A stretch of DNA of 15,384 nt from Alcaligenaceae bacterium UBA6179 (GTDB taxonomy: Bacteria; Pseudomonadota; Gammaproteobacteria; Burkholderiales; Burkholderiaceae_B): the NCBI GenBank assembly GCA_002422175.1, contig DITR01000131.1, positions 1-15,384 of the forward strand, in the 5' to 3' direction. Positions 1 to 7,084 of the stretch are shown here, piece after piece (positions within the stretch are counted from its first letter, which is position 1; each line of letters opens with the position of its first letter). A model generated the notes under the pieces. That model was given only the letters and a program-made list of their open reading frames with translations, was not told the DNA's origin and ran no database searches. The position numbers and the translations under genes were made by a program.

Positions 1-325
1 GGGTCATAAAAATATCAGCAAACGTTTGGTCGCATGAAAATTGTTTAGAAGCGACGTTGAGTTGATAGAGTGTGCTAGCTATTCCACCTAGACCAGTCAA
101 AATAGTTAAGGTATTTAATGCAGCCTTAACTTTAAATGATGCAATAAACCAACTGACAGCTGAAAACAGCGCAATACATAAAAAAAGTAAGCGCTGAAAA
201 ACACACCATGCGCAGGGTTGCATGTCAAACATATGTTGACTGATGAGTGCAATGAAAACGGCCACTAAAGCTGATATGCAAATACATGCATTAAAGAGTG
301 AGTTCAGCCTACTGGGGTTGTGCAT
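1..325 (-). CDS. dsbB: Disulfide bond formation protein B (DsbB), partial, cut by left window edge
   Basis: DsbB is the inner-membrane quinone reductase that reoxidises DsbA in the periplasm. Reading leftward from an ATG at 325 gives 108 codons that stay open to the edge. Residues 37-45 read PCAWCVFQR, the DsbB hallmark: the redox pair is C38/C41, and R45 sits where the quinone-interacting arginine of E. coli DsbB lies. Three hydrophobic segments are visible (about 11-29, 46-62 and 69-86). They are followed by a periplasmic-type loop with C98, which would be the first cysteine of the second redox pair; its partner lies beyond the window. The start overlaps the last 17 bases of glnD, which suggests translational coupling. 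A weak Shine-Dalgarno-like GAGAAG lies just upstream. The family call is firm from the motif and topology. The gene's completeness cannot be judged. Confidence 0.9.
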   Translation of the reverse strand, partial: MHNPSRLNSLFNACICISALVAVFIALISQHMFDMQPCAWCVFQRLLFLCIALFSAVSWFIASFKVKAALNTLTILTGLGGIASTLYQLNVASKQFSCDQTFADIFMT

Positions 326-2903
326 GGGTCTTCTCAAGGGCTAGCGTTTCAAACAAAGCGGTTTGAAACTGTCGTTGTATGCGAGGCTTTTGCAGGGCTT
401 CACCTTTCACAACAAAAACGTCCTCGACGCGTTCGCCAAGAGTCATGACTTTAGCCGTTTCAAGCGACACATGAAAGTCTACAAAAACGTGTGCCACATC
501 AGCGAGTAAGCCAGGCCGATCGCTTGCAATAATGGCTAAACGCCAGTTTTGATTTCGTTCATCAGGTTGAATATCGACCTTTGGCACAAACGGAAATGCA
601 CGAGACTGTCTTGATGTTCTAATTTTGCCGGCAGCAAAGGGTATGTTGGTTGCCGAGGGTTGATTTAAAGTCTGAGCTAGCTCGTGTTCAATGAGTGCAG
701 ATTGTGTGCGTAAATTGGTATCGTTGGAAGAGGGCAGAACAATAAAACTATCTAACGCATAACCATGACGCGTTGTGTGTATACGAGCATCTTGAATATT
801 AAGATGTTGCCGACCAAAAAATGTGCAAATACGCGCAAATAAATCCTGTTGATCTTTGACATAAACCATGACTTGAATACCATCGCCTCCAGAGGTGGGC
901 CGCGCTTTGACGATGGTGTTCTCAGGGCTCGATTGATAGTAAAGTTGTCGTGTATGCCAAGCAATATCTGGCGCGTCATGTCGCAGAAAATAGGCCACAT
1001 CGAGCTGACCCCAAAAAACGTCTCGACTACTGTCTTGAAGGCCAGCTAAACGTGTGAGACTGGCTGCTTCGTTCATGCGTTGCTGTAAGACGGTTTCGGT
1101 GTTGTCGGGTTCACTACCTAATGCTGCACGCGTTAAATTAAATAAATCTTCAAGAAGTTTGCCTTTCCATGCGTTCCATACTATTGGGCTTGTACCGCGT
1201 ATGTCAGCAACAGTGAGCAAGTAGAGTGAGGTCAGTTGCCTAAGATTACCTACTTTTTGTGCAAAAGCGTGAATCACTTCAGGGTCTGATAGATCTTGCT
1301 TTTGAGCGACTTGTGACATGAGCAAATGATTTTGAACCAAGAAGCTTATGCGTTCACTATCAGGGTTAGACAGGTTGTGCGTTTTTGCAAAACGTCTAAC
1401 TTCTAATGTGCCCAGCGTTGAATGATCGCCCCCGCGCCCCTTGGCGATATCGTGAAATAAAGCCGCCGCATAAAGTAACCAAAAATCACTTAAGCCAGCA
1501 GCTAATTTAGATGCAAGAGGGTACTCTTGCGCATGTTCGGGCATGGTGAAACGGCGTAAGTTTCGAATGACTTGTAAGGTGTGTTGATCAACCGTATAAG
1601 CATGAAATAAATCATGCTGCATTTGCCCTACGATACGTCTAAAAACGGGTAAGTAACGCGGCAAAATATTAAGTGTATTCATGCGTCTTAACGCGTGCAC
1701 GATACCTTGCGGTTGTTGCAAAATACGAATGAAGTTTTGTTGATTAATAGGGTCTTGACGAAATGCGGCATTGATCAACGTGCGCGCATGCCAAATGGCT
1801 CTAAGGGCACGCGCTGACAGTTCAGTGATGTCAGGGTGTTGCTGCATAACTAAAAAAACGCGCAACAGCTCTTGTGGGTTATCGCGAAAAACGTTTTCAT
1901 TCACAATATCTAAGTGATCGTTGCGTTTGACAAATACTTTATCAATTATTTGAACGACATCATTTTTGGGTGGAAATAAATGCGCCCCAATTGTTTCTAC
2001 CAATATTGTATTTAACTGCGTGACCAGTCGTGCAGCCCAATAGTAACGTTGCATCAAGATTTCACTTGCACGACGCGTTGTTGTCGGTTCGATATGATAC
2101 TGACTGGCGAGTTTATTTTGAAGATCAAATACCACCCGATCTTCACGACGATTAGCGATCAAATGCATTTCAATACGAAGTCGTTTGAACGCATACTCAG
2201 CGCGTCGTAAGTCGCGTGCTTCTGCAGAGGTTAAAACACCAGCGTTAGCAATTTGATGCCAATTTGAACCAAAACCGGCTGCGCGAGCCAGCCATAAAAT
2301 CACCTGCAAATCGCGTAACCCGCCGGGTGATTCCTTACAATTTGGCTCAAGAGCGTATGCCGTATCTTGGTATCGACCGTGGCGTTGCTGCATTTCAGCC
2401 AGCTTTGCTTGAAAAAAAGCTCTTGGATCAAGTTGATCAAGCATGGCACGTTCAAACGTTTCAAATAACGTTGTATCACCCATGATCAAGCGTGCTTCAA
2501 GTAATGATGTTTCAACTGTAATATCAGCGTCGGCTTCTTCAATGCATTGTGAAATCGTTCTGACGCTATAACCCGGTTCAAGGCCGATGTCCCATAAGGC
2601 GGTAACACAATCGCTCAGTTGTGTCTCGTCAGCGGGTGCAGGCTCGTGTGCAAGCAATATTAGCAAGTCAACATCAGAGTAGGGGTAGAGTTCACCGCGA
2701 CCATAGCCCCCTACTGCAACTAATGCAGAACCTTTAGGCAGGGGAAAAAGCTCAAGTAGTGAAATTAAGGCTGAGTCAGTGATTTGACATAGAGCATGTA
2801 AAAATTGATCGGGGTTGTGGTTAATATAAAACTGATCAACTAATTTTGTTCGGGAAGCCTGATAATTTTGTTTAATAAAGGCAAGGCTTTCATTTGAACG
2901 CAT
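309..2903 (-). CDS. glnD: Bifunctional [protein-PII] uridylyltransferase / uridylyl-removing enzyme
   Basis: GlnD senses glutamine and adds or removes UMP on PII proteins (GlnB/GlnK), which controls glutamine synthetase and nitrogen gene expression in the cytoplasm. The 864-residue product has the full family layout. A nucleotidyltransferase motif lies at 65-80 (GGYGRGELYPYSDVDL, with the metal-binding DxD at 77-79). The central helical region contains ESPGGLRDLQ near 191-200. An HD phosphohydrolase domain has LFHDIAKGRGGDHS near 482-495. Two C-terminal ACT domains (about 676-750 and 787-850) sense glutamine. Length is normal for the family. I prefer the ATG at 2903 over the GTG one codon upstream, because a GGGG Shine-Dalgarno lies 5 bases before the ATG. 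The gene starts 19 bases after map stops and overlaps dsbB at its end, so it is probably the middle gene of a map-glnD-dsbB transcript. Confidence 0.97.
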   Translation of the reverse strand: MRSNESLAFIKQNYQASRTKLVDQFYINHNPDQFLHALCQITDSALISLLELFPLPKGSALVAVGGYGRGELYPYSDVDLLILLAHEPAPADETQLSDCVTALWDIGLEPGYSVRTISQCIEEADADITVETSLLEARLIMGDTTLFETFERAMLDQLDPRAFFQAKLAEMQQRHGRYQDTAYALEPNCKESPGGLRDLQVILWLARAAGFGSNWHQIANAGVLTSAEARDLRRAEYAFKRLRIEMHLIANRREDRVVFDLQNKLASQYHIEPTTTRRASEILMQRYYWAARLVTQLNTILVETIGAHLFPPKNDVVQIIDKVFVKRNDHLDIVNENVFRDNPQELLRVFLVMQQHPDITELSARALRAIWHARTLINAAFRQDPINQQNFIRILQQPQGIVHALRRMNTLNILPRYLPVFRRIVGQMQHDLFHAYTVDQHTLQVIRNLRRFTMPEHAQEYPLASKLAAGLSDFWLLYAAALFHDIAKGRGGDHSTLGTLEVRRFAKTHNLSNPDSERISFLVQNHLLMSQVAQKQDLSDPEVIHAFAQKVGNLRQLTSLYLLTVADIRGTSPIVWNAWKGKLLEDLFNLTRAALGSEPDNTETVLQQRMNEAASLTRLAGLQDSSRDVFWGQLDVAYFLRHDAPDIAWHTRQLYYQSSPENTIVKARPTSGGDGIQVMVYVKDQQDLFARICTFFGRQHLNIQDARIHTTRHGYALDSFIVLPSSNDTNLRTQSALIEHELAQTLNQPSATNIPFAAGKIRTSRQSRAFPFVPKVDIQPDERNQNWRLAIIASDRPGLLADVAHVFVDFHVSLETAKVMTLGERVEDVFVVKGEALQKPRIQRQFQTALFETLALEKTHAQPQ

Positions 2904-2908
2904 CACAA

Positions 2909-2912
2909 CCCC
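2909..2912 (-). promoter_or_regulatory. Ribosome binding site of glnD
   Basis: GGGG on the minus strand lies 5 bases before the ATG at 2903 but only 2 bases before the alternative GTG at 2906. This spacing decides the start in favour of the ATG. Confidence 0.55.
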
Positions 2913-2922
2913 ATTTTGATGG

Positions 2923-3723
2923 CTAAGTTCGAATCGGAGCGGGAGCCGCTGGCATACCTACAGAAGTTGTTAGTACCTCATAACCCGTTTCAGTCACCAA
3001 AATGCTGTGTTCCCATTGTGCCGAAAGGCTATGATCTCTAGTGACAACTGTCCAACCATCAGCCAGTTGTCGAATATCTCGTTTGCCCGCATTGATCATC
3101 GGTTCGATTGTAAAAATGAGGCCGGGTTCAAGACGTAAGCCTGTGCCGGGTTTGCCGTAGTGTAAAACCTGCGGGTCTTGGTGAAAGACTCGGCCAATGC
3201 CATGCCCACAAAATTCACGAACCACAGAAAAACCTTCAGATTCAGCCAATTGCTGAATAGCGTGCCCGATATCACCAAGGGTATTGCCAGGCTTGACCTG
3301 CAAAATACCGCGCCACATACAGTCAAACGTTATTTCAGTGAGGCGTTTGGCCAAAATAGAGGGTTCACCCACGTAATACATGCGACTGGTGTCGCCAAAC
3401 CAACCGTCTTTAATAATGGTGACGTCAATATTGACAATATCACCTTGTTTAAGAATTTTTTCGCCGGGTATGCCATGACACACTTGGTGGTTAATTGAGG
3501 TACAAATTGCGCCTGGGAATGGCGTATAACCTGGCGGAGCATAACCGACTGTTGCAGACTTAGCCTTAAGAACATCTTGAACAAAATTAAGCGCTAAGCG
3601 GTCTAGTTCACCGGTGGTTACCCCCGGCAGTACAAAAGGGGTGAGGTAGTCAAGCACCTTGGCAGCATCTTGGCAGGCCGAGCGCATTTGATCGATTTCT
3701 TGGGTTTTGGTAACTAAAGGCAT
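2923..3723 (-). CDS. map: Type I methionine aminopeptidase
   Basis: The enzyme removes the initiator methionine from nascent proteins in the cytoplasm. The 266-residue product shows the pita-bread metallopeptidase fold signature. The five metal ligands typical of the family are visible as D100 (VNIDVT), D111 (GDTSRMY), H174 (CGHGIGRVFHQDP), E207 (FTIEPMI) and E238 (QWEHSI). H83 and H181 match the substrate-side histidines of E. coli MAP. There is no N-terminal extension, as expected for type Ia. I chose the ATG at 3723. A TTG two codons upstream (3729) is also open, but neither has a clear Shine-Dalgarno, so the exact start is uncertain by two residues. The gene is divergent from rpsB and followed after 19 bases by glnD; map-glnD opposite rpsB-tsf is a widely conserved proteobacterial arrangement. 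Confidence 0.97.
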   Translation of the reverse strand: MPLVTKTQEIDQMRSACQDAAKVLDYLTPFVLPGVTTGELDRLALNFVQDVLKAKSATVGYAPPGYTPFPGAICTSINHQVCHGIPGEKILKQGDIVNIDVTIIKDGWFGDTSRMYYVGEPSILAKRLTEITFDCMWRGILQVKPGNTLGDIGHAIQQLAESEGFSVVREFCGHGIGRVFHQDPQVLHYGKPGTGLRLEPGLIFTIEPMINAGKRDIRQLADGWTVVTRDHSLSAQWEHSILVTETGYEVLTTSVGMPAAPAPIRT

Positions 3724-3758
3724 ATTCAATTAAGTACTTATACGTAAAAAATAGTAGA

Positions 3759-3764
3759 ATTATA
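3759..3764 (-). promoter_or_regulatory. Candidate -10 box for map (minus strand)
   Basis: A perfect TATAAT reads leftward here, about 35 bases before the map ATG, giving a predicted leader of roughly 30 bases. I found no convincing -35 hexamer at 16-18 bases upstream. It is therefore only a candidate, based on one matching hexamer in AT-rich DNA. Confidence 0.3.
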
Positions 3765-3815
3765 GGCTTCCTGCTTAAAATTCTCTTTAAAGCGTATTGA
3801 TAGCAGGGAAATCGC

Positions 3816-3866
3816 ATGGGGTGTAAACAGGGTGTCAAGACCATATTCTTGATGCATACACCTCAT
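3816..3866 (+). promoter_or_regulatory. Two-part hairpin in the rpsB leader, candidate S2 autoregulatory element
   Basis: The plus-strand leader of rpsB can fold into a long interrupted hairpin. The outer stem pairs 3816-3825 with 3857-3866 (10 pairs, one G-U). An asymmetric internal loop (3826-3831 against 3856) separates it from the inner stem, 3832-3840 with 3847-3855 (9 pairs, two G-U), closed by a 6-base loop CCATAT. The element ends 14 bases before the rpsB Shine-Dalgarno. In other bacteria rpsB-tsf expression is autoregulated by S2 binding to the rpsB leader. I infer the same role here from position and structure only; I have not matched it to a known leader-RNA consensus. Confidence 0.5.
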
Positions 3867-3893
3867 TAGACCTAACCCTTGGAGCTCTAAAAA

Positions 3894-4640
3894 ATGTCAT
3901 TAATGCGTGAAATGCTAGAAGCTGGTGTGCACTTTGGCCACCAGACCCGTTACTGGAACCCAAAGATGGCACCTTTCATCTTTGGCCATAGAAATAAAAT
4001 TCATATTATCAACTTAGAGCAAACGGTTGAAAAATACGTAGAAGCCACCAAATTTGTTAAACAGATTGCATCCAAAAATGGTTCAGTCATGTTTGTCGGC
4101 ACAAAACGTGCAGCGCGCGACATCATTGCCCAACAAGCTGCTCGCTGTGGCATGCCCTTCGTTGATAGCCGTTGGTTAGGTGGCATGATGACCAACTTTA
4201 AAACGGTTAAAAGCTCAATCAAGCGTTTGAAAGACTTAGAAGTGATGTTGGCTGATGGTAGCTTTGAACGTATGAGCAAAAAAGAAGCCCTGATGTTTGA
4301 TCGTGAAATCGTCAAACTCAACAAATCAATTGGTGGCATAAAAGATATGACAAAATTGCCTGATGCAATTTTTGTCATTGATGTGGGCTATCACAAAATT
4401 GCTATTGCTGAAGCGCGTTGCTTAGGCATCCCCGTTATCGCTGTGGTTGACACCAACCACTCACCTGACGGTGTTGACTACATCATTCCTGGTAATGATG
4501 ATTCGGCCAAAGCAGTTGAACTCTACGCAACGGGTGTCGCCAATGCAGTTTTAGAAGGCCGTGCACAAAGCATTAACGGTTTAGTGCAAGAAATCTCTGG
4601 CGACGAAGAGTTTGTTGAAATCGAGCAAGACGCTTCTTAA
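3894..4640 (+). CDS. rpsB: 30S ribosomal protein S2
   Basis: S2 is a late-assembling protein of the small ribosomal subunit, binding between head and body and contacting S1. The 248-residue product begins with the family hallmark: MREMLEAGVHFGHQTRYWNP at 4-23, followed by HRNKIHIINLEQT. It contains the conserved segments FVGTKRAARD, RWLGGMMTNFKT, and PVIAVVDTNHSPDGVDYIIPGNDDS. Length is typical for proteobacteria, with the usual acidic tail. A GGAG Shine-Dalgarno at 3881-3884 lies 9 bases before the ATG. It is the first gene of an rpsB-tsf unit and divergent from map. A structured leader precedes it and two hairpins separate it from tsf, consistent with regulated expression and unequal yields of S2 and EF-Ts. 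I could not identify its promoter with confidence. Confidence 0.99.
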   Translation: MSLMREMLEAGVHFGHQTRYWNPKMAPFIFGHRNKIHIINLEQTVEKYVEATKFVKQIASKNGSVMFVGTKRAARDIIAQQAARCGMPFVDSRWLGGMMTNFKTVKSSIKRLKDLEVMLADGSFERMSKKEALMFDREIVKLNKSIGGIKDMTKLPDAIFVIDVGYHKIAIAEARCLGIPVIAVVDTNHSPDGVDYIIPGNDDSAKAVELYATGVANAVLEGRAQSINGLVQEISGDEEFVEIEQDAS

Positions 4641-4644
4641 TGAT

Positions 4645-4670
4645 TCAGCCGCGGTTCGCTCTGCGGCTGA
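4645..4670 (+). terminator. First rpsB-tsf intergenic hairpin, possible attenuator
   Basis: A perfect 8-base-pair GC-rich stem (TCAGCCGC with GCGGCTGA, 10-base loop) begins 4 bases after the rpsB stop. A TTTTT run follows only after a gap of about 8 bases (4679-4683), so it is at best a weak intrinsic terminator. It may equally be a 3' stabilising or processing hairpin that lets some transcripts pass into tsf. Confidence 0.5.
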
Positions 4671-4695
4671 TATGAGAGTTTTTGATTCATTCTTA

Positions 4696-4719
4696 TAGCC
4701 CCTTTTCAATTTGGGGCTA
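4696..4719 (+). terminator. Second rpsB-tsf intergenic hairpin
   Basis: A perfect 7-base-pair stem (TAGCCCC with GGGGCTA, 10-base AT-rich loop) lies just before the tsf Shine-Dalgarno (GGAG 4734-4737). There is no proper U-run after it. It may modulate readthrough or tsf translation. The stem is visible in the sequence; the role is inferred. Confidence 0.4.
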
Positions 4720-4742
4720 GACCTTTATTAGTTGGAGTAAAA

Positions 4743-5621
4743 ATGGCTGACATTACCGCCTCTATGGTTAAAGCGTTGCGTGAAAAAACTGACGCACCGA
4801 TGATGGAATGCAAAAGAGCATTAACAGAAGCACAAGGCGATATGCCTAGAGCTGAAGAAATTTTACGTGTCAAGTTAGGTAGCAAAGCCAGCAAGGCTTC
4901 GAGCCGTGTCACAGCTGAAGGCTTAATTGGTTTATTCATTAGCCCTGATGCTAAACAAGGTGCCGTTATTGAAGTGAATTGTGAAACTGACTTTGTTGCT
5001 AAAAACGACGATTTCGTTCAGTTCGTTAATGCATTAGCTCAGCTTGTCGCTGAAAAAGCACCTGCTGATGTATCGACCCTTTCTGCCCTGCCTATGGGTG
5101 GCGGTACAGTTGAATCAATGCGTAGTGAACTGATTGGTAAAATTGGTGAAAACGTCTCTATACGTCGTTTTGAACGCATGCAAACCGCTAACGCACTATC
5201 AAGCTACGTACATGGTGGCAAAATTGGTGTGCTACTAAACTTTGCCGGGCAAACTGATTTGGGTAAAGATTTGGCTATGCACATTGCTGCTACCAAGCCT
5301 AAAGCCATCGATGAGTCAGGCGTTCCTGAGTCAGATAAAGAAGCCGAGCGTTCAGTTGCACGCTTGAAGGCAGCTGAATCAGGCAAGCCAGCTGAAATTG
5401 TTGAAAAAATGGTCGAAGGTAGCGTTCAGAAATACCTTAAAGAAGTGGCCTTGCTTTCTCAGCTTTTTGTTAAAAATGACAAACAAACTGTCGCACAAGT
5501 TCTTAAAGAGCACAACGCATCAATTGCTGCTTTTAAGTTATTTGTCGTTGGCGAAGGTATTGAAAAGAAAACCACTGACTTTGCTGCTGAAGTCGCAGCG
5601 GCTGCAGCGGGTAACGCTTAA
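4743..5621 (+). CDS. tsf: Translation elongation factor Ts
   Basis: EF-Ts is the nucleotide exchange factor that releases GDP from EF-Tu in the cytoplasm. The 292-residue product has an N-terminal UBA-like domain (about 1-55, with KALREKTDAPMMECKRAL at 10-27). It carries the EF-Tu-contacting TDFV motif at 82-85 inside NCETDFVAKNDDF. The core subdomains follow, with MHIAATKPKAI in the second half, then a C-terminal module rich in lysine and glutamate. Length is normal for proteobacterial EF-Ts, and the C-terminus is a short alanine-rich tail. A GGAG Shine-Dalgarno lies 5 bases before the ATG. It is the second gene after rpsB and is followed 14 bases later by a strong intrinsic terminator, so it closes that transcription unit. 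Confidence 0.99.
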   Translation: MADITASMVKALREKTDAPMMECKRALTEAQGDMPRAEEILRVKLGSKASKASSRVTAEGLIGLFISPDAKQGAVIEVNCETDFVAKNDDFVQFVNALAQLVAEKAPADVSTLSALPMGGGTVESMRSELIGKIGENVSIRRFERMQTANALSSYVHGGKIGVLLNFAGQTDLGKDLAMHIAATKPKAIDESGVPESDKEAERSVARLKAAESGKPAEIVEKMVEGSVQKYLKEVALLSQLFVKNDKQTVAQVLKEHNASIAAFKLFVVGEGIEKKTTDFAAEVAAAAAGNA

Positions 5622-5635
5622 TTAACATGGCAAGT

Positions 5636-5673
5636 AACCGGGTACCATTCAACAGAATGGCCCGGTTTTTTTT
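5636..5673 (+). terminator. Rho-independent terminator after tsf
   Basis: AACCGGG (5636-5642) and CCATTC (5645-5650) pair with GAATGG (5655-5660) and CCCGGTT (5661-5667). This makes a 13-base-pair stem interrupted only by a two-base bulge (TA), with an AACA tetraloop and a run of eight T ending at 5673. It is the clearest terminator in the window and separates rpsB-tsf from the pyrH cluster. Confidence 0.92.
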
Positions 5674-5762
5674 CGTTTAATGTGGCAACCTATTTCAGTC
5701 TCATCGTTTAAACTGCAATGAGATTGTTTTCAATTTGATTTGATGTTTTGTAAAGGTAACCC
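5674..5762 (+). other. pyrH upstream region, expected promoter not resolved
   Basis: This 89-base AT-rich stretch lies between the tsf terminator and pyrH. Because the terminator is strong, a promoter for pyrH is expected here, but I see no hexamer pair good enough to mark. A small inverted repeat, TCTCAT (5699-5704) with ATGAGA (5718-5723), flanks a GTTTAAAC palindrome (5706-5713). The pyrH Shine-Dalgarno AAAGG is at 5752-5756. Confidence 0.35.
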
Positions 5763-6479
5763 ATGTCTGCTAAACCACATAAACGTGTGCTTTTAAAATT
5801 ATCAGGTGAAGCGTTAATGGGCGATGATGCTTACGGTATTAACCGAGCAACCATCGTACGCATGACAGAAGAGCTAGCCGAAGTCGTCAGAACAGGGGTT
5901 CAGTTAGCCATTGTGATTGGTGGCGGCAATATCTTCAGAGGCATTGCCCCTGGGGCACAAGGTATGGATCGCGCTACCGCTGACTATATGGGCATGATGG
6001 CCACAGTCATGAATGCCCTTGCATTGCAAGACGCTTTAAAGCATCAAGGGGTTGAATCTCGCGTTCAATCAGCGCTCAATATCGAGCAGGTTGTTGAGCC
6101 CTATATCAGACCCAAAGCGCTTCGTTACTTAGAAGAGGGCAAAACGGTTATTTTTGCTGCGGGAACAGGCAATCCGTTTTTTACAACCGATACGGCTGCC
6201 GCACTAAGGGGCTCTGAGATTGGTGCTGAAATTGTTTTAAAAGCAACTAAGGTTGATGGCATTTACAGCGCCGACCCTAATAAAGATGCCAATGCAACGC
6301 GTTACAGCAAAATTGGGTTTGATGAAGTGATCTCTAAGCGTCTAGAAGTGATGGACGCCACAGCGTTTGCTTTGTGCCGAGATCAAAAGTTACCTATTCG
6401 TGTTTTTTCGATTAATAAGCCCGGTGCGTTAAAACGTGCTGTAGCGGGTGAAGACGAGGGTACCCTCGTTCATGTTTAA
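5763..6479 (+). CDS. pyrH: UMP kinase (uridylate kinase)
   Basis: PyrH phosphorylates UMP to UDP with ATP, the step that feeds all pyrimidine nucleotides. The bacterial enzyme is a hexameric member of the amino acid kinase family and unrelated to eukaryotic UMP kinases. The 238-residue product shows the phosphate-binding LLKLSGEALMG at 10-20, the glycine-rich GGGNIFRG at 53-60, and the UMP-binding GTGNPFFTTDTAAALR at 134-149. The segment KVDGIYSADPNKD, typical of the ATP-side region, follows. Length matches the family. The ATG is preceded by AAAGG with 6-base spacing. It begins the pyrH-frr-uppS-cdsA-dxr series; frr follows after 9 bases. Confidence 0.98.
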   Translation: MSAKPHKRVLLKLSGEALMGDDAYGINRATIVRMTEELAEVVRTGVQLAIVIGGGNIFRGIAPGAQGMDRATADYMGMMATVMNALALQDALKHQGVESRVQSALNIEQVVEPYIRPKALRYLEEGKTVIFAAGTGNPFFTTDTAAALRGSEIGAEIVLKATKVDGIYSADPNKDANATRYSKIGFDEVISKRLEVMDATAFALCRDQKLPIRVFSINKPGALKRAVAGEDEGTLVHV

Positions 6480-6488
6480 GGGGTTTTT

Positions 6489-7049
6489 ATGAGTGTTCAA
6501 AATATTCGTCAGTTAACTGATTCGCGCATGGCTAAAACGCTAGAGTCATTGATTTCTACGCTTGGAAAAATTCGTACGGGTCGTGCACATACTGGTATTC
6601 TTGACCATATTCAGGTTGAGTACTACGGCTCACCTGTGCCCTTGACGCAAGTTGCCAACGTCACCTTGGTTGACGCGCGCACCTTAAATGTTCAGGTTTG
6701 GGAAAAAAACATGGCTCAAGTGGTCGATAAAGCAATTCGTGAATCAGACCTCGGTTTAAACCCTCAGGCTAACGGCGATTCCATCCGTGTACCGATGCCA
6801 GCTTTAACTGAAGAGCGCCGCAAAGAATTTACAAAAATTGTTCGTAATGAAGGCGAAGACTCTAAAATTGCTATTCGCAATCAACGCCGTGAAGCAAATG
6901 ATGCATTGAAAAAAAGTGTTAAAGATAAAGAAATATCTGAAGATGATGAGCGTCGTGCACAAGACGACATTCAAAAACTGACTGATCGTTTTATTGCTGA
7001 TATTGACAAAATGATTGTGCAAAAAGAAGCTGAAGTGATGAAAGTTTAA
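6489..7049 (+). CDS. frr: Ribosome recycling factor
   Basis: RRF splits post-termination ribosomes together with EF-G. The 186-residue product has the family length and its three-helix-bundle signature. Visible landmarks are KIRTGRAHTGILDHIQVEYYGSP near the N-terminus, the hinge and domain II region with QVWEKNMAQVVDKAIRESDLGLNP, and the RVPMPALTEERRKEFTKI segment. A charged C-terminal helix ends in the usual DKMIVQKEAEVMKV. An AAGGGG Shine-Dalgarno (6478-6483) overlaps the pyrH stop codon and lies 5 bases before the ATG, so translation of the two genes is probably coupled. Confidence 0.98.
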   Translation: MSVQNIRQLTDSRMAKTLESLISTLGKIRTGRAHTGILDHIQVEYYGSPVPLTQVANVTLVDARTLNVQVWEKNMAQVVDKAIRESDLGLNPQANGDSIRVPMPALTEERRKEFTKIVRNEGEDSKIAIRNQRREANDALKKSVKDKEISEDDERRAQDDIQKLTDRFIADIDKMIVQKEAEVMKV

Positions 7050-7071
7050 CGTTCAAGTTTTCTAACTAAGT

Positions 7072-7075
7072 AAGG
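7072..7075 (+). promoter_or_regulatory. Ribosome binding site supporting a TTG start for uppS
   Basis: AAGG lies 9 bases before the TTG at 7085. No comparable site precedes the later in-frame GTG (7130) or the ATG inside the catalytic motif (7154), so it supports TTG as the start codon. Confidence 0.5.
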
Positions 7076-7084
7076 TAGCCTCTT

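Noticed and set aside
3178..3498. Open frame on the plus strand opposite map
   Set aside because: It is the antisense shadow of a well-conserved gene and has no recognisable protein features.
3724..3729. TTG start for map two codons before the ATG
   Set aside because: There is no ribosome binding site for either codon, and ATG is the commoner start. The difference is two residues and cannot be settled here.
3797..3827. TTGATA (3797-3802) as a -35 box for rpsB with TGTAAA (3822-3827)
   Set aside because: The spacer of 19 is long, the -10 is poor, and the start would fall inside the leader hairpin.
5398..5625. Second plus-strand frame inside the end of tsf
   Set aside because: It is an out-of-frame shadow; the tsf frame carries the conserved EF-Ts sequence to its stop.
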